From Parabacteroides chongii (GTDB lineage Bacteria; Bacteroidota; Bacteroidia; Bacteroidales; Tannerellaceae): DNA of 64,000 bases. Every line of letters starts with the position of its first letter. The first letter of the stretch is position 1. Below, one piece after another: positions 25,865-33,908 of this stretch. Location of the stretch: contig NZ_CP120849.1 of NCBI RefSeq assembly GCF_029581355.1, forward strand, positions 2,698,501 to 2,762,500, written 5' to 3'. Position numbers and translations under genes: made by a program. The notes beneath the pieces are model-generated. The model was not told the DNA's origin and ran no database searches. It was given only the letters and a program-made list of their open reading frames with translations.

Positions 25865-28800
25865 TTACTTAACCAGGATTGTCTCGCTTTCCGTATGCGA
25901 AACAAATTCGGGAGCGTACAGGCATTGAATTGTACTGATTCCACCTGCATATTCTCCTGTACGTGTTACGTAAACAGGATATTCGATAACGAAGGTTCCT
26001 ACCGGCAGACGGTTAAAGAAGAAGTTCTCCGATACGTCTGTCGGTGACTGGTAATACATTACTCCGTCTCTGAATTTCGTTCCTGAAATCTGGTCGGCCG
26101 GTTCGAAACATCCTGCCCGTAAGTCTTTCAGGAATACATAATCCATTTCACGATCCGTGCGGATAGTCAGGCGTACTACTACTTTGTCGCCTATGCGAAG
26201 TTTACCGTCGGTTACCGGCTGTATCTGCAGGCCGGTGCCGCTATTGCTTTCGATGAACAATTTCTTTTCAACGTTGAGTACCCCCTTCTGTTTATCTACC
26301 TTATTTATATTTTCGAAGTACTGTTCGTAAACGGCTCCCCAGGCAGGTACATTTCCTTCCTTTCGGATGGAAACGGAATTGCTTCCGGAAGAAATTTCTT
26401 TTCCGTCCAGTACGACCTTCAGATAACCGGTTGCCGTTTCACCTTCGGCAGTGCTGTATGTTTTACCTCCCCAGTCGACGGTACAGGTATTGTTATCATT
26501 CAGCCAGTCACTTCCGGTCAATAATAGGGCGTAGATCGCATTCAGTGTAGCTGGAACCGACTCCCAGTTCTGAGTACGTTTCTGGTTCAATAACCATTGC
26601 TTCATGCGGTCGGTATCTTTAGAGTCCGGCGATAAAGTATTGAATACTTTCATCAACAGACAATGCGTATCGATCGGGGAGATAAAGAAACCGTTCTCTC
26701 TCCGGTTGTTCGCCCAATACATGCCCTGTTCGGTAGAGATGGTAGCTGTTTTACGCAACCAGGCAAGTATCTCGCTGGCCACTTCCTTTTTACCGTTCCG
26801 GTGCATCAATAGGGCAATTTCTCCTTTACCGTAAAGGTTCTGTTTATTCCATGTTTTTTCAGCCTGTGTCGTGTAGAAACGAATCGCTTCGCGGGCCTCA
26901 CCCAGTTCAGGTATATCCCGGTAAGAGCTACGGACGAATAAGAATTCCAGTTGCAATGAGTTCGGTGAACTGGCCTGCCACTTCTTATCGACTTGTTGCA
27001 GGCGTTCGTAATCCGATTGCATCTGTTTGTCCAGATACCTGAGTGCCTTCATCTGCATCTCTTTTTCTTCTTGTCCGTATTGAACGGCACCCAGTTCTAC
27101 CAATTGTGACATTCCTTTCAGGATATGCAGTGTGATCTCGCGGCTGGGATAGAAGCCTTTGAACCATCCCCATGCGCCGTCTTCATTCTGTTGCTTCAAC
27201 AATTGTTGCAAAGCCAGTTCGCGTTGCTGGGCAGCACGATTCAGGTCGAACAATAAGGATAACCGTTGTTTCTGCTCTGTTTCGTTGTCGGCAGCCAGTA
27301 CCCACGGCGTTTCTTGAAGCAGGATATTTTTCAGTTCCTGGTTCTTTTCCAGGTTTGAATACAGGGTTGAAGCTGTTCCTCCCTGGGCCTTCCACTGGCT
27401 GATCACTTTCTGTATGCGCGGATTGGCAGTAGCGATATAGTTAGCCAGTGTGTTGCTGTAATACGAAGCGAACCATGAAATGATATTGTCGTTGGCCGGC
27501 TGCGTTAACGTCGGCAGGGCCTGTACGGCATACCAGATCGGGTTGGCTGTCAGTTCCAGTGTCATACTGAACGGCTTACGGGTTCCGGAGGGTTGATTGC
27601 CGGATAACCGGATCTGCTTTTCGTTTTCTCCCATCAGGTAGAACGGCGTGCTTTCCGTAACAAGCAACTGGTTCGATAGGACTGGGATCAGGTGTTGTTC
27701 GCCATCGCTGCCTGAATCCGAGTCGGCTACGATACGTATTCCGATCAGATTGGTTGTTTCCGGCACGCGGAATGTCCATGAAGCTGTCGTAATACTGTCG
27801 GCAGCCAGTGTGAATGTTTTCTGCGACTTGGTTAAACAGATAATTGGCTGATCGGTTGCCGGATCAAATAATTCGAGGCTTACTCGTCCAGAGATAGATT
27901 CCTTTGAATTGTTTATCACCTGTGTATTGACAGACACTTCGTCACCCTGGCGCATGAAGCGCGGGAGATTCGGCACGACCATCAACGGCTTACTGCTGAT
28001 CACTTCTTTTGTCAACAGACCGTATTTCATATCGGATGTGTTAGCCACAGCCTGGAACTTCCAGGTCGTATTGCTTTCCGGTAAAGTGAATTGCAGCTCT
28101 ATATCACCTTCTTTGTTCGTCAAGAGGGCAGGGTAGAAGAATGCAGTTTCATTAAAGTTCTCCCTTACCTGCAACATTGTTTCCTGCGGTGTATCCGCTG
28201 CGCCTTCATCCGCTTTCTGCGACTGTGATACAACTGCATTTTCTTCCAGTACACCTCCGGTAATCGTTACGGCATCATCTAATATATATTCAACAGCTTG
28301 GGATTCTGCCATCATCGGGGCGGCCGACGATTTCATCATGATACCTCCGCCATAGGCTCTACGGTTTCTGAAATCCATAATGCCCTGCCAGTTCAAACGG
28401 TCATACTGATAATCAGGTATATTAATACGATCAGGTCTTCCGGCATCGTACATCATTTTCTGATCCATACCGGTTCCTGTATTAAAGAATGGGATGTTCA
28501 GGTAAACAGAACGTTCCGGATTGAAGTACCAGTTGAACGGTAAAATCTTATCCAGTGAGGCATCATACATGCTTGCCAGTACCTCTGCACTAACGGGAAC
28601 GGAATCAGCATCCAGTATGCGGAATTTCCAGGTTTCCCGGCTACCCGGCAGCAGACGGTCGCGGAAAGTCGTCGGTTTAATAGTCAGACGGCGATCCGGT
28701 TGCTGACGTTTGATTTGCGACTGGGTGGTGTACAACCTTCCGTTCTTTACGAAGGTGAAGCTGGCAACAATACCTTTTCCATAGCTTTCCAGGAATGGAA

Positions 28801-31522
28801 TACGGAAAAGATGGTTCTCATTATTTAATACCAACCGTTTACGTGAAATACATTTGCCATCCTGATACAATTCATAAAGGACATGAGCCTCTTTGTCGGA
28901 TGTACCGAACAGTATATTGGCTTCTTCTCCCGGCAGGCAATCGGTCTTCTCATTCAATAACCATAGATGTGTGAATACCGGTGGTCGTTTATCTCGCAGA
29001 CTATATAATATAAAGTCTTGTTGTGTAGTGGCTGGACGACCTTTTGAATCTTTGGCTTCCAGTTTGATGCGATAACGACCGGCAGCCAGTTTTTTGAATG
29101 CTTCTTTGTCGATGGCCTGTCCGGAAACGAATTTGCCGGCTCCGACCTGTTGTTCTTCTTTATATTCTTCCTGTCCGTAGAGGGTATCTGTTCCTTTATC
29201 ACTTAATTTATAGATTGTATAAGTACCCTCGATAGTTAGTTTCTCCCCGTTCAGCGTCTGTGCCGATACGATTGCATTAACAGAGTCCTTGTCTATTTGT
29301 GAGGGAATATCGGTATTCAGGACGATACTGGTTTCTCCGACTGAGAACGTATAGGTTGCTTCCTGCGTCTCTCCGTTACTGTCGGTCAGGGTTGCTGTTA
29401 CGATGTAACTCTGATAAGGGAAGAAGCTGTATCCGTTTGTCGATTTCTCCGGACGGAATTTGAAGGAGAACGTACCATCGTTGTCGATTGTTGTGGTTCC
29501 TTCTGCCACCTGTTCGTTCGTGTTACCACCAAAATAATTACGCATCCAGAAAGGTTGCTTGTTAATACGGTAAGTCACTTCTCCGCTTTGCAGGGAAACG
29601 CCGGAGAAAGTCTGTGCTTTCCCTTCGATCGTCACTTGGTCGCCGAAAGAAATATCTCCTTTGACAGGCAATAGCTCGACAAAGAAAGTCGGGCGTTTGT
29701 ATTCTTCCACACGTACGCTGGTGCTGGTATACTCGGTGGAAAGGGTGAACATTCCGCTAAGTGTCTGCTGAGGCAATGTAAACTCGCCGTTGAAAGAACC
29801 GAATTTGTCGGTCTTCAACTCTTTGGTTGCCACTTCTTTCCAATTGGCATCCCGTAAAGTGATCTTATAGGTTTCTCCTTCTACGGCGTATGGTGTTTCT
29901 GTATCGTTGACATAAGCTATACCTTTAAAATAGAGGTTTTGTCCCGGACGATACAATCCCCGGTCGGTGAACAGAGCCAGTTGCGGACGGACTTTTGTTT
30001 TATTTTGAATGAGCTGTCCGCCCGGATAAACAAGTGTCAGCATTGAATAAATATCTTCGCGGTGCGTAGCCTGATAACCCATCAATTCGCTTTGGCGGGG
30101 AAGAACGGCTAATCCGTCACGGTCTGTTTTCACAGTTCCCTGCTTCTGCAGATTGTTGCGTTTCCCGGAATAGTAAACGACGGTGGCATCGCTTACCGGC
30201 TTTCCGCTCAGGTAGTCTGTCACCAGCACTTCGGTGGAACCGTTGGTCATATTGCGTGAAACACTGGCCAGACGACTCACACTGAACAGGTTGTTGGTCT
30301 TTATCTGCGTACCGGGCACCGTAATGATACATTCGTACAATCCCATATCTCCCATCGGGATAACAAGGCTTGTGTCCGACTCTGTGTATGTGTTGGGCTG
30401 TGATAAAGAGAAAGTAACCTCTTTAACGAGTGCACCGAGTGCCTGGCTGGTGTCTTTTACATTATAATAGGTTGTCTGCAAAGGTGTTTTCAGACTTTTG
30501 TATATACTAACGGTGATCTTGGGGATATTCCTGTAATTAACTTTCAGGTTCAACTCTTTTCCCGGATAGATCGTATTCTCTGTATTGACGCGTAACAGCG
30601 GATTTTGCATTTCCGCCAACCGATTCTTTAATAGGCCGATCCGTTCGTAGTTCGGGAAACGGGCAATTGTCTCCTTACAAATATTGTATTCTATTGTCTT
30701 GAGGGAATCCTGTTTTGCCGGATTGTTATAATCGCCGGCAGACATCAGTGCATTTAACCGGGCGGCAACGATTTCTACCGAGTAATCCTTATCAGCATAC
30801 ACTTTCTGCAAGCTGTCGAGAGCGGCCTGATAGGGAACTCTATCCTTTTCCTGATAAAGGGAAGGATATTTGAACGAAAGGTAATCAAGGGTGGTAAGTA
30901 CCACTGCCTTTTTATCCGGTTGCGTATTCAGATAAGCGATCAGTTCTTCGTATATCTCTGTCGAAGGAGCAATATCCAGGACACGGAATGCCAGGAAATC
31001 ATACAGGGTAGGGCGAAGGGCCGGAGTATCTTTCCCTGTTTCAAGGATTGCCTTGAATTCGGATACGGGTGTTTGCTTCAAGAGGCCGGCCGGTTGCAGC
31101 GAAACATTTAGTTCCTCCTTAATCTTTTGGGTGAAAAGATTGGAAGTCCATTCGCGGATATCTTCCGGAACGTAACCGACCAGGTCGGTCCGTTGGTTGA
31201 TCTTCCACCGGTTCTGTATGTAATAGCGGTTGTACATTTCTGCTACCATCGAATGGAGTACGGCTGTCGAGGCCGGATCTTTGCATTCGGCTGCATAGTT
31301 TTCCACTTCTTTAATAAGCGCAGGAAAATCGTCCTCGTTCACTTCGAGTTGCTCTTTCATCCGGCCGATCAAAGCTTTGATCAGTTGCGGTGTGTTCTTA
31401 CCTTGAATGGCTTCGGTAATCATTTTGCTTTCATTTTTCGATTGTGCCGCTGTCGTATACATGATAGTTGCTGACAAACAGCAGAGTATCAATGCGGAAA
31501 CAATAATAGCTTTTATCTTCAT
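25865..31522 (-). CDS. Alpha-2-macroglobulin-like giant protein
   Basis: A 1885-residue secreted protein. The frame is open to 31696, but that extension starts inside a terminator hairpin. The ATG at 31522 gives MKIKAIIVSALILCCLSATI, a clear signal peptide. After a helical N-terminal region come MG-type beta domains, including the MG2-like LALFTDRGLYRPGQNLYFKGIAYVND. Then comes the alpha-2-macroglobulin core (FYPALLTNKEGDIELQFTLPESNTTWKFQAVANT) and an alpha-toroid TED-like region. The thioester motif CxEQ is absent: the matching place reads LTQPANDNIISWF. It may act as a periplasmic or surface protease trap without covalent capture, or as a structural protein, which is inference. The last gene of this minus-strand run, it is preceded by the folA terminator. 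Confidence 0.88.
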   Translation of the reverse strand: MKIKAIIVSALILCCLSATIMYTTAAQSKNESKMITEAIQGKNTPQLIKALIGRMKEQLEVNEDDFPALIKEVENYAAECKDPASTAVLHSMVAEMYNRYYIQNRWKINQRTDLVGYVPEDIREWTSNLFTQKIKEELNVSLQPAGLLKQTPVSEFKAILETGKDTPALRPTLYDFLAFRVLDIAPSTEIYEELIAYLNTQPDKKAVVLTTLDYLSFKYPSLYQEKDRVPYQAALDSLQKVYADKDYSVEIVAARLNALMSAGDYNNPAKQDSLKTIEYNICKETIARFPNYERIGLLKNRLAEMQNPLLRVNTENTIYPGKELNLKVNYRNIPKITVSIYKSLKTPLQTTYYNVKDTSQALGALVKEVTFSLSQPNTYTESDTSLVIPMGDMGLYECIITVPGTQIKTNNLFSVSRLASVSRNMTNGSTEVLVTDYLSGKPVSDATVVYYSGKRNNLQKQGTVKTDRDGLAVLPRQSELMGYQATHREDIYSMLTLVYPGGQLIQNKTKVRPQLALFTDRGLYRPGQNLYFKGIAYVNDTETPYAVEGETYKITLRDANWKEVATKELKTDKFGSFNGEFTLPQQTLSGMFTLSTEYTSTSVRVEEYKRPTFFVELLPVKGDISFGDQVTIEGKAQTFSGVSLQSGEVTYRINKQPFWMRNYFGGNTNEQVAEGTTTIDNDGTFSFKFRPEKSTNGYSFFPYQSYIVTATLTDSNGETQEATYTFSVGETSIVLNTDIPSQIDKDSVNAIVSAQTLNGEKLTIEGTYTIYKLSDKGTDTLYGQEEYKEEQQVGAGKFVSGQAIDKEAFKKLAAGRYRIKLEAKDSKGRPATTQQDFILYSLRDKRPPVFTHLWLLNEKTDCLPGEEANILFGTSDKEAHVLYELYQDGKCISRKRLVLNNENHLFRIPFLESYGKGIVASFTFVKNGRLYTTQSQIKRQQPDRRLTIKPTTFRDRLLPGSRETWKFRILDADSVPVSAEVLASMYDASLDKILPFNWYFNPERSVYLNIPFFNTGTGMDQKMMYDAGRPDRINIPDYQYDRLNWQGIMDFRNRRAYGGGIMMKSSAAPMMAESQAVEYILDDAVTITGGVLEENAVVSQSQKADEGAADTPQETMLQVRENFNETAFFYPALLTNKEGDIELQFTLPESNTTWKFQAVANTSDMKYGLLTKEVISSKPLMVVPNLPRFMRQGDEVSVNTQVINNSKESISGRVSLELFDPATDQPIICLTKSQKTFTLAADSITTASWTFRVPETTNLIGIRIVADSDSGSDGEQHLIPVLSNQLLVTESTPFYLMGENEKQIRLSGNQPSGTRKPFSMTLELTANPIWYAVQALPTLTQPANDNIISWFASYYSNTLANYIATANPRIQKVISQWKAQGGTASTLYSNLEKNQELKNILLQETPWVLAADNETEQKQRLSLLFDLNRAAQQRELALQQLLKQQNEDGAWGWFKGFYPSREITLHILKGMSQLVELGAVQYGQEEKEMQMKALRYLDKQMQSDYERLQQVDKKWQASSPNSLQLEFLFVRSSYRDIPELGEAREAIRFYTTQAEKTWNKQNLYGKGEIALLMHRNGKKEVASEILAWLRKTATISTEQGMYWANNRRENGFFISPIDTHCLLMKVFNTLSPDSKDTDRMKQWLLNQKRTQNWESVPATLNAIYALLLTGSDWLNDNNTCTVDWGGKTYSTAEGETATGYLKVVLDGKEISSGSNSVSIRKEGNVPAWGAVYEQYFENINKVDKQKGVLNVEKKLFIESNSGTGLQIQPVTDGKLRIGDKVVVRLTIRTDREMDYVFLKDLRAGCFEPADQISGTKFRDGVMYYQSPTDVSENFFFNRLPVGTFVIEYPVYVTRTGEYAGGISTIQCLYAPEFVSHTESETILVK

Positions 31523-31533
31523 ATCTGTAATGG

Positions 31534-31618
31534 GTTTACATGTTAAACAACGTTCCTTGCTATATAGATACAAAGAAAGACTAAAAAGATGTAAACCTAT
31601 TGTTAATAAGGTGTAAAC
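31534..31618 (-). promoter_or_regulatory. Repeated TGTAAAC motifs before the macroglobulin gene
   Basis: TGTAAAC occurs at 31590-31596 and 31612-31618, exactly 22 nt apart (two helix turns), and as its complement GTTTACA at 31534-31540. They may be operator sites; no match to a known regulator is claimed. Confidence 0.35.
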
Positions 31619-31643
31619 TTCAGTATGGGATACATCAAAGAAA

Positions 31644-31696
31644 ATGGGTTTATCTAATAGCAGACGATCAGACCGTCTGCTATTAGATAAACCCAT
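31644..31696 (-). terminator. Terminator after folA
   Basis: A perfect 23-bp stem (31644-31666 with 31674-31696) with a 7-nt loop; the minus strand continues TTTTCTTT. It ends the thyA-folA transcript. Confidence 0.85.
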
Positions 31697-31716
31697 AAGC
31701 CCTGAAAGATATTAAA

Positions 31717-32214
31717 TTATTTCTTACGGTGATAAGTAAGGAATGTATACGGATAAGCATGTTTGGCATCAGCCGGAAATTCCTGGCGTTCCACCTCTTC
31801 CCACATATCCCAGTTTACGACAGGGAAAAATGTATCGGCATCCTTAAACTCTCCGTGTACGCGTGTGATGTACATCTTGTCTGCGATACGTAACGCCTGA
31901 CGATATACCAAAGCGCCGCCAAGGATGAATATTTCATCTTCTTTTTCGCAGATATCCAATGCAGCGCCCATTGATTCGCAGGCAAAGCAGTTTACAAAAC
32001 CTGCTTCCGGCATAGTAGTCAGGATCACGTTCTTCCGGTTGGGAAGCGGTCCTTTAGGCAGAGATTCGAATGTTTTACGTCCCATGATCACGGCATGGCC
32101 GGTGGTCAAGTCTTTGAAACGTCGCATGTCGGCTGGCAGACGCCATAACAACTTGTTGTTTTTACCAATCGCGTTGTTCTCTGCAATTGCGGCAATGATT
32201 GAAATTGTACTCAT
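31717..32214 (-). CDS. folA: Dihydrofolate reductase
   Basis: A 165-residue enzyme reducing dihydrofolate to tetrahydrofolate with NADPH. It has ISIIAAIAENNAIGKNNKLLWRLPADMRRFKDLT (cofactor and substrate contacts, including the LWRLPAD acidic residue), VIMGRKTFESLP and IFILGGALVYRQAL. It follows thyA on the same strand. The pair is a natural unit, because thymidylate synthase turns methylene-tetrahydrofolate into dihydrofolate, which this enzyme recycles. Confidence 0.96.
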   Translation of the reverse strand: MSTISIIAAIAENNAIGKNNKLLWRLPADMRRFKDLTTGHAVIMGRKTFESLPKGPLPNRKNVILTTMPEAGFVNCFACESMGAALDICEKEDEIFILGGALVYRQALRIADKMYITRVHGEFKDADTFFPVVNWDMWEEVERQEFPADAKHAYPYTFLTYHRKK

Positions 32215-32273
32215 AAACTTATCAATTTATATAGTCTGTTTATACTCTCTATCTCTTTAATTGTCTATTCTCC

Positions 32274-32285
32274 ATTGTCAATTGT
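32274..32285. repeat. Second copy of the ATTGTCAATTGT repeat
   Basis: The same 12-mer as at 24169-24180, here directly after the thyA stop codon. Confidence 0.5.
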
Positions 32286-33080
32286 TCAGACCGCCACTTC
32301 CCCTTTGATATGAGGATGCGGGTCGTAGCCGGTCAGGTTGAAATCTTCAAATTTGAAATCGAAGATGCTTTTTACGTCCGGATTAATTTCCATCCGGGGG
32401 AGAGGACGTGGTTCGCGGGTAAGCTGTAGTTTTACCTGTTCAATGTGGTTGCTGTAGATATGTGCATCGCCCAGCGTATGAACGAAATCTCCGGCCTTCA
32501 GTCCTGTAACCTGTGCCATCATCTGCAGTAACAGTGCGTAGGAAGCAATATTGAAAGGTACGCCCAGGAATATGTCGGCACTGCGCTGATACATTTGCAG
32601 GCTCAGCCGTCCGTTTGCCACATAAAACTGGAAGAACGCATGACACGGCGGAAGGTTCATGTTTTCCAGGTCACCCACATTCCAGGCACTGACAATGATC
32701 CGTCGGGAATCCGGATTATGTTTGATCGTGTCGACAGCTTCACTGATCTGATCGATGGAACCTCCCTTGTAGTCCGGCCATGAGCGCCACTGGAAACCGT
32801 AGATATGTCCCAGGTTTCCGTCAGGGTCTGCCCATTCGTTCCAGATACGCACGCCATGTTCCTGCAGATACTTCGCATTCGTATCTCCCTGCAGGAACCA
32901 GAGCAGTTCGTATATGATCGACTTCAGATGCAGTTTCTTCGTTGTAAGCAGAGGGAATCCCTCTTCCAGATTGAATCGCATCTGGTGGCCGAAAACACTT
33001 TGTGTACCGGTCCCGGTACGGTCTTCCTTCCTGACACCTTCGGCCAATACGCGATCCAGCAATTCTAAATATTGTTTCAT
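32286..33080 (-). CDS. thyA: Thymidylate synthase
   Basis: A 264-residue enzyme methylating dUMP to dTMP. It has the N-terminal [31 protein letters not shown], the catalytic Cys in [13 protein letters not shown] (near residue 146), [22 protein letters not shown] and the C-terminal [14 protein letters not shown]. The length is the exact bacterial norm. It leads the thyA-folA pair; the gap to folA is 71 bp. Confidence 0.97.
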   Translation of the reverse strand: MKQYLELLDRVLAEGVRKEDRTGTGTQSVFGHQMRFNLEEGFPLLTTKKLHLKSIIYELLWFLQGDTNAKYLQEHGVRIWNEWADPDGNLGHIYGFQWRSWPDYKGGSIDQISEAVDTIKHNPDSRRIIVSAWNVGDLENMNLPPCHAFFQFYVANGRLSLQMYQRSADIFLGVPFNIASYALLLQMMAQVTGLKAGDFVHTLGDAHIYSNHIEQVKLQLTREPRPLPRMEINPDVKSIFDFKFEDFNLTGYDPHPHIKGEVAV

Positions 33081-33101
33081 TTTTATCTCTCTAGTAGCTT
33101 A

Positions 33102-33133
33102 CAAAAATACGAAAGGGATTTGTATTAAACAAC
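33102..33133 (-). promoter_or_regulatory. Candidate promoter of thyA
   Basis: Minus-strand GTTG (33130-33133), 20 nt, then TATTTTTG (33102-33109), about 22 nt before the thyA ATG. Confidence 0.55.
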
Positions 33134-33192
33134 AGGTATGTTTTAAAATGCCTTTTCATCCGTTTACACATTGTAATGAGACGGACGTTTTT

Positions 33193-33210
33193 GATAGGCT
33201 AAATGATAGG
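33193..33210 (+). repeat. GATAGG-N6-GATAGG repeat, copy 1
   Basis: An 18-nt block made of two GATAGG hexamers separated by CTAAAT. The related block at 33838-33855 has GAGAGG in both hexamers and the same CTAAAT. Part of the 828-bp gap between thyA and the surface protein gene. Confidence 0.5.
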
Positions 33211-33534
33211 TAAAAAATATTGTCTGGTAGGGTAATATCATTTATATGGTATACTAGTCTGATTTAGCCGCCCGGCTAGTGATAAAATGATAATCAGGGG
33301 ATGGGGAGTAGTGTGTATCTTACGTTTATATAAAAGCTGAAAAAATTATATTATACAATTAAGGGGAATGGGTAATTTTGGATATATATTTATTAATATT
33401 AAAGTACGCGTACGTTAGTTTAATGCGCTTCCGGAGCCTGGATCGACCACAAAAAAAGATATGCAAATAAATAGACTAAATTCTTGGTATGGAATAAATA
33501 TCAAAGGCGGATGCCCGATTTCGAATGACTAAAA

Positions 33535-33721
33535 AAAACGTTCCTTTTTTTCGTTCAGCAAAAATACGCATTCCTTTCGAACCTGCAACCCTTTTCAGAA
33601 CTTTTTTCACTTTTCTATCTGCTTTCTTATCAGTACGATATGGAAATAAGGACAAAATAGCCACTTCTTGTTACAAAAGTAAAAGAATCTTAAACGACTG
33701 ACTAGAAAAAAGGAACGTTTT
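33535..33721. repeat. Pair of 16-bp perfect inverted repeats 155 bp apart
   Basis: AAAACGTTCCTTTTTT (33535-33550) is the exact reverse complement of AAAAAAGGAACGTTTT (33706-33721), and a few flanking bases also pair (GACTAAAA against TTTTAGCTCGTC). The segment between encodes nothing clear. It could be a small mobile-element remnant. Confidence 0.45.
33559..33589 (-). promoter_or_regulatory. Promoter-like sequence pointing left in the gene-poor region
   Basis: Minus-strand GTTG (33586-33589), 19 nt, then TATTTTTG (33559-33566). No gene follows for 470 bp; it might drive a small RNA or be chance in A/T-rich DNA. Confidence 0.3.
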
Positions 33722-33769
33722 AGCTCGTCATATCGGGAATCGTCGGGCAAAAAGGATGCCGATATACAG

Positions 33770-33799
33770 GCATTTAACAGTTCCGTTAAAATGCTTTTT
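33770..33799 (+). terminator. Terminator-like hairpin in the gene-poor region
   Basis: GCATTTAAC (33770-33778) pairs with GTTAAAATGC (33785-33794, one bulge), followed by TTTTT. It would end a plus-strand transcript starting inside the gap. Confidence 0.5.
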
Positions 33800-33837
33800 C
33801 TTGTGTCCTACGGGTTTAGGCGGCTGAAATGAGCAGA

Positions 33838-33855
33838 GAGAGGCTAAATGAGAGG
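33838..33855 (+). repeat. GAGAGG-N6-GAGAGG repeat, copy 2
   Basis: The second copy of the spaced hexamer block, 54 nt before the ATG of the surface protein at 33909. Relative to copy 1 the only changes are one T to G in each hexamer. Confidence 0.5.
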
Positions 33856-33908
33856 AAAATAATCAATTTGAGTATAGATCATAATTTTATTAATTAAATG
33901 TTTTACGT

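Larger units (their letters stand above)
33081..33908. other. 828-bp gene-poor region upstream of the surface protein cluster
   Basis: I see no convincing gene here. It holds the thyA promoter, the two GAKAGG repeats (33193, 33838), a plus-strand TAATTTTG box (33373-33380), the palindrome GTACGCGTAC (33404-33413), a 16-bp inverted repeat pair (33535/33706) and a terminator-like hairpin at 33770-33799. The region is rich in A/T and could carry a small RNA or long leader for the gene at 33909. Confidence 0.5.

Noticed and set aside
31523..31696. N-terminal extension of the macroglobulin gene
   Set aside because: The upstream Met codon is inside the folA terminator hairpin, and the ATG at 31522 gives a standard signal peptide.
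33476..33664. 62-codon minus-strand ORF in the gene-poor region
   Set aside because: GTG start, highly basic composition, no domain, and it crosses one arm of the inverted repeat; composition explains it.
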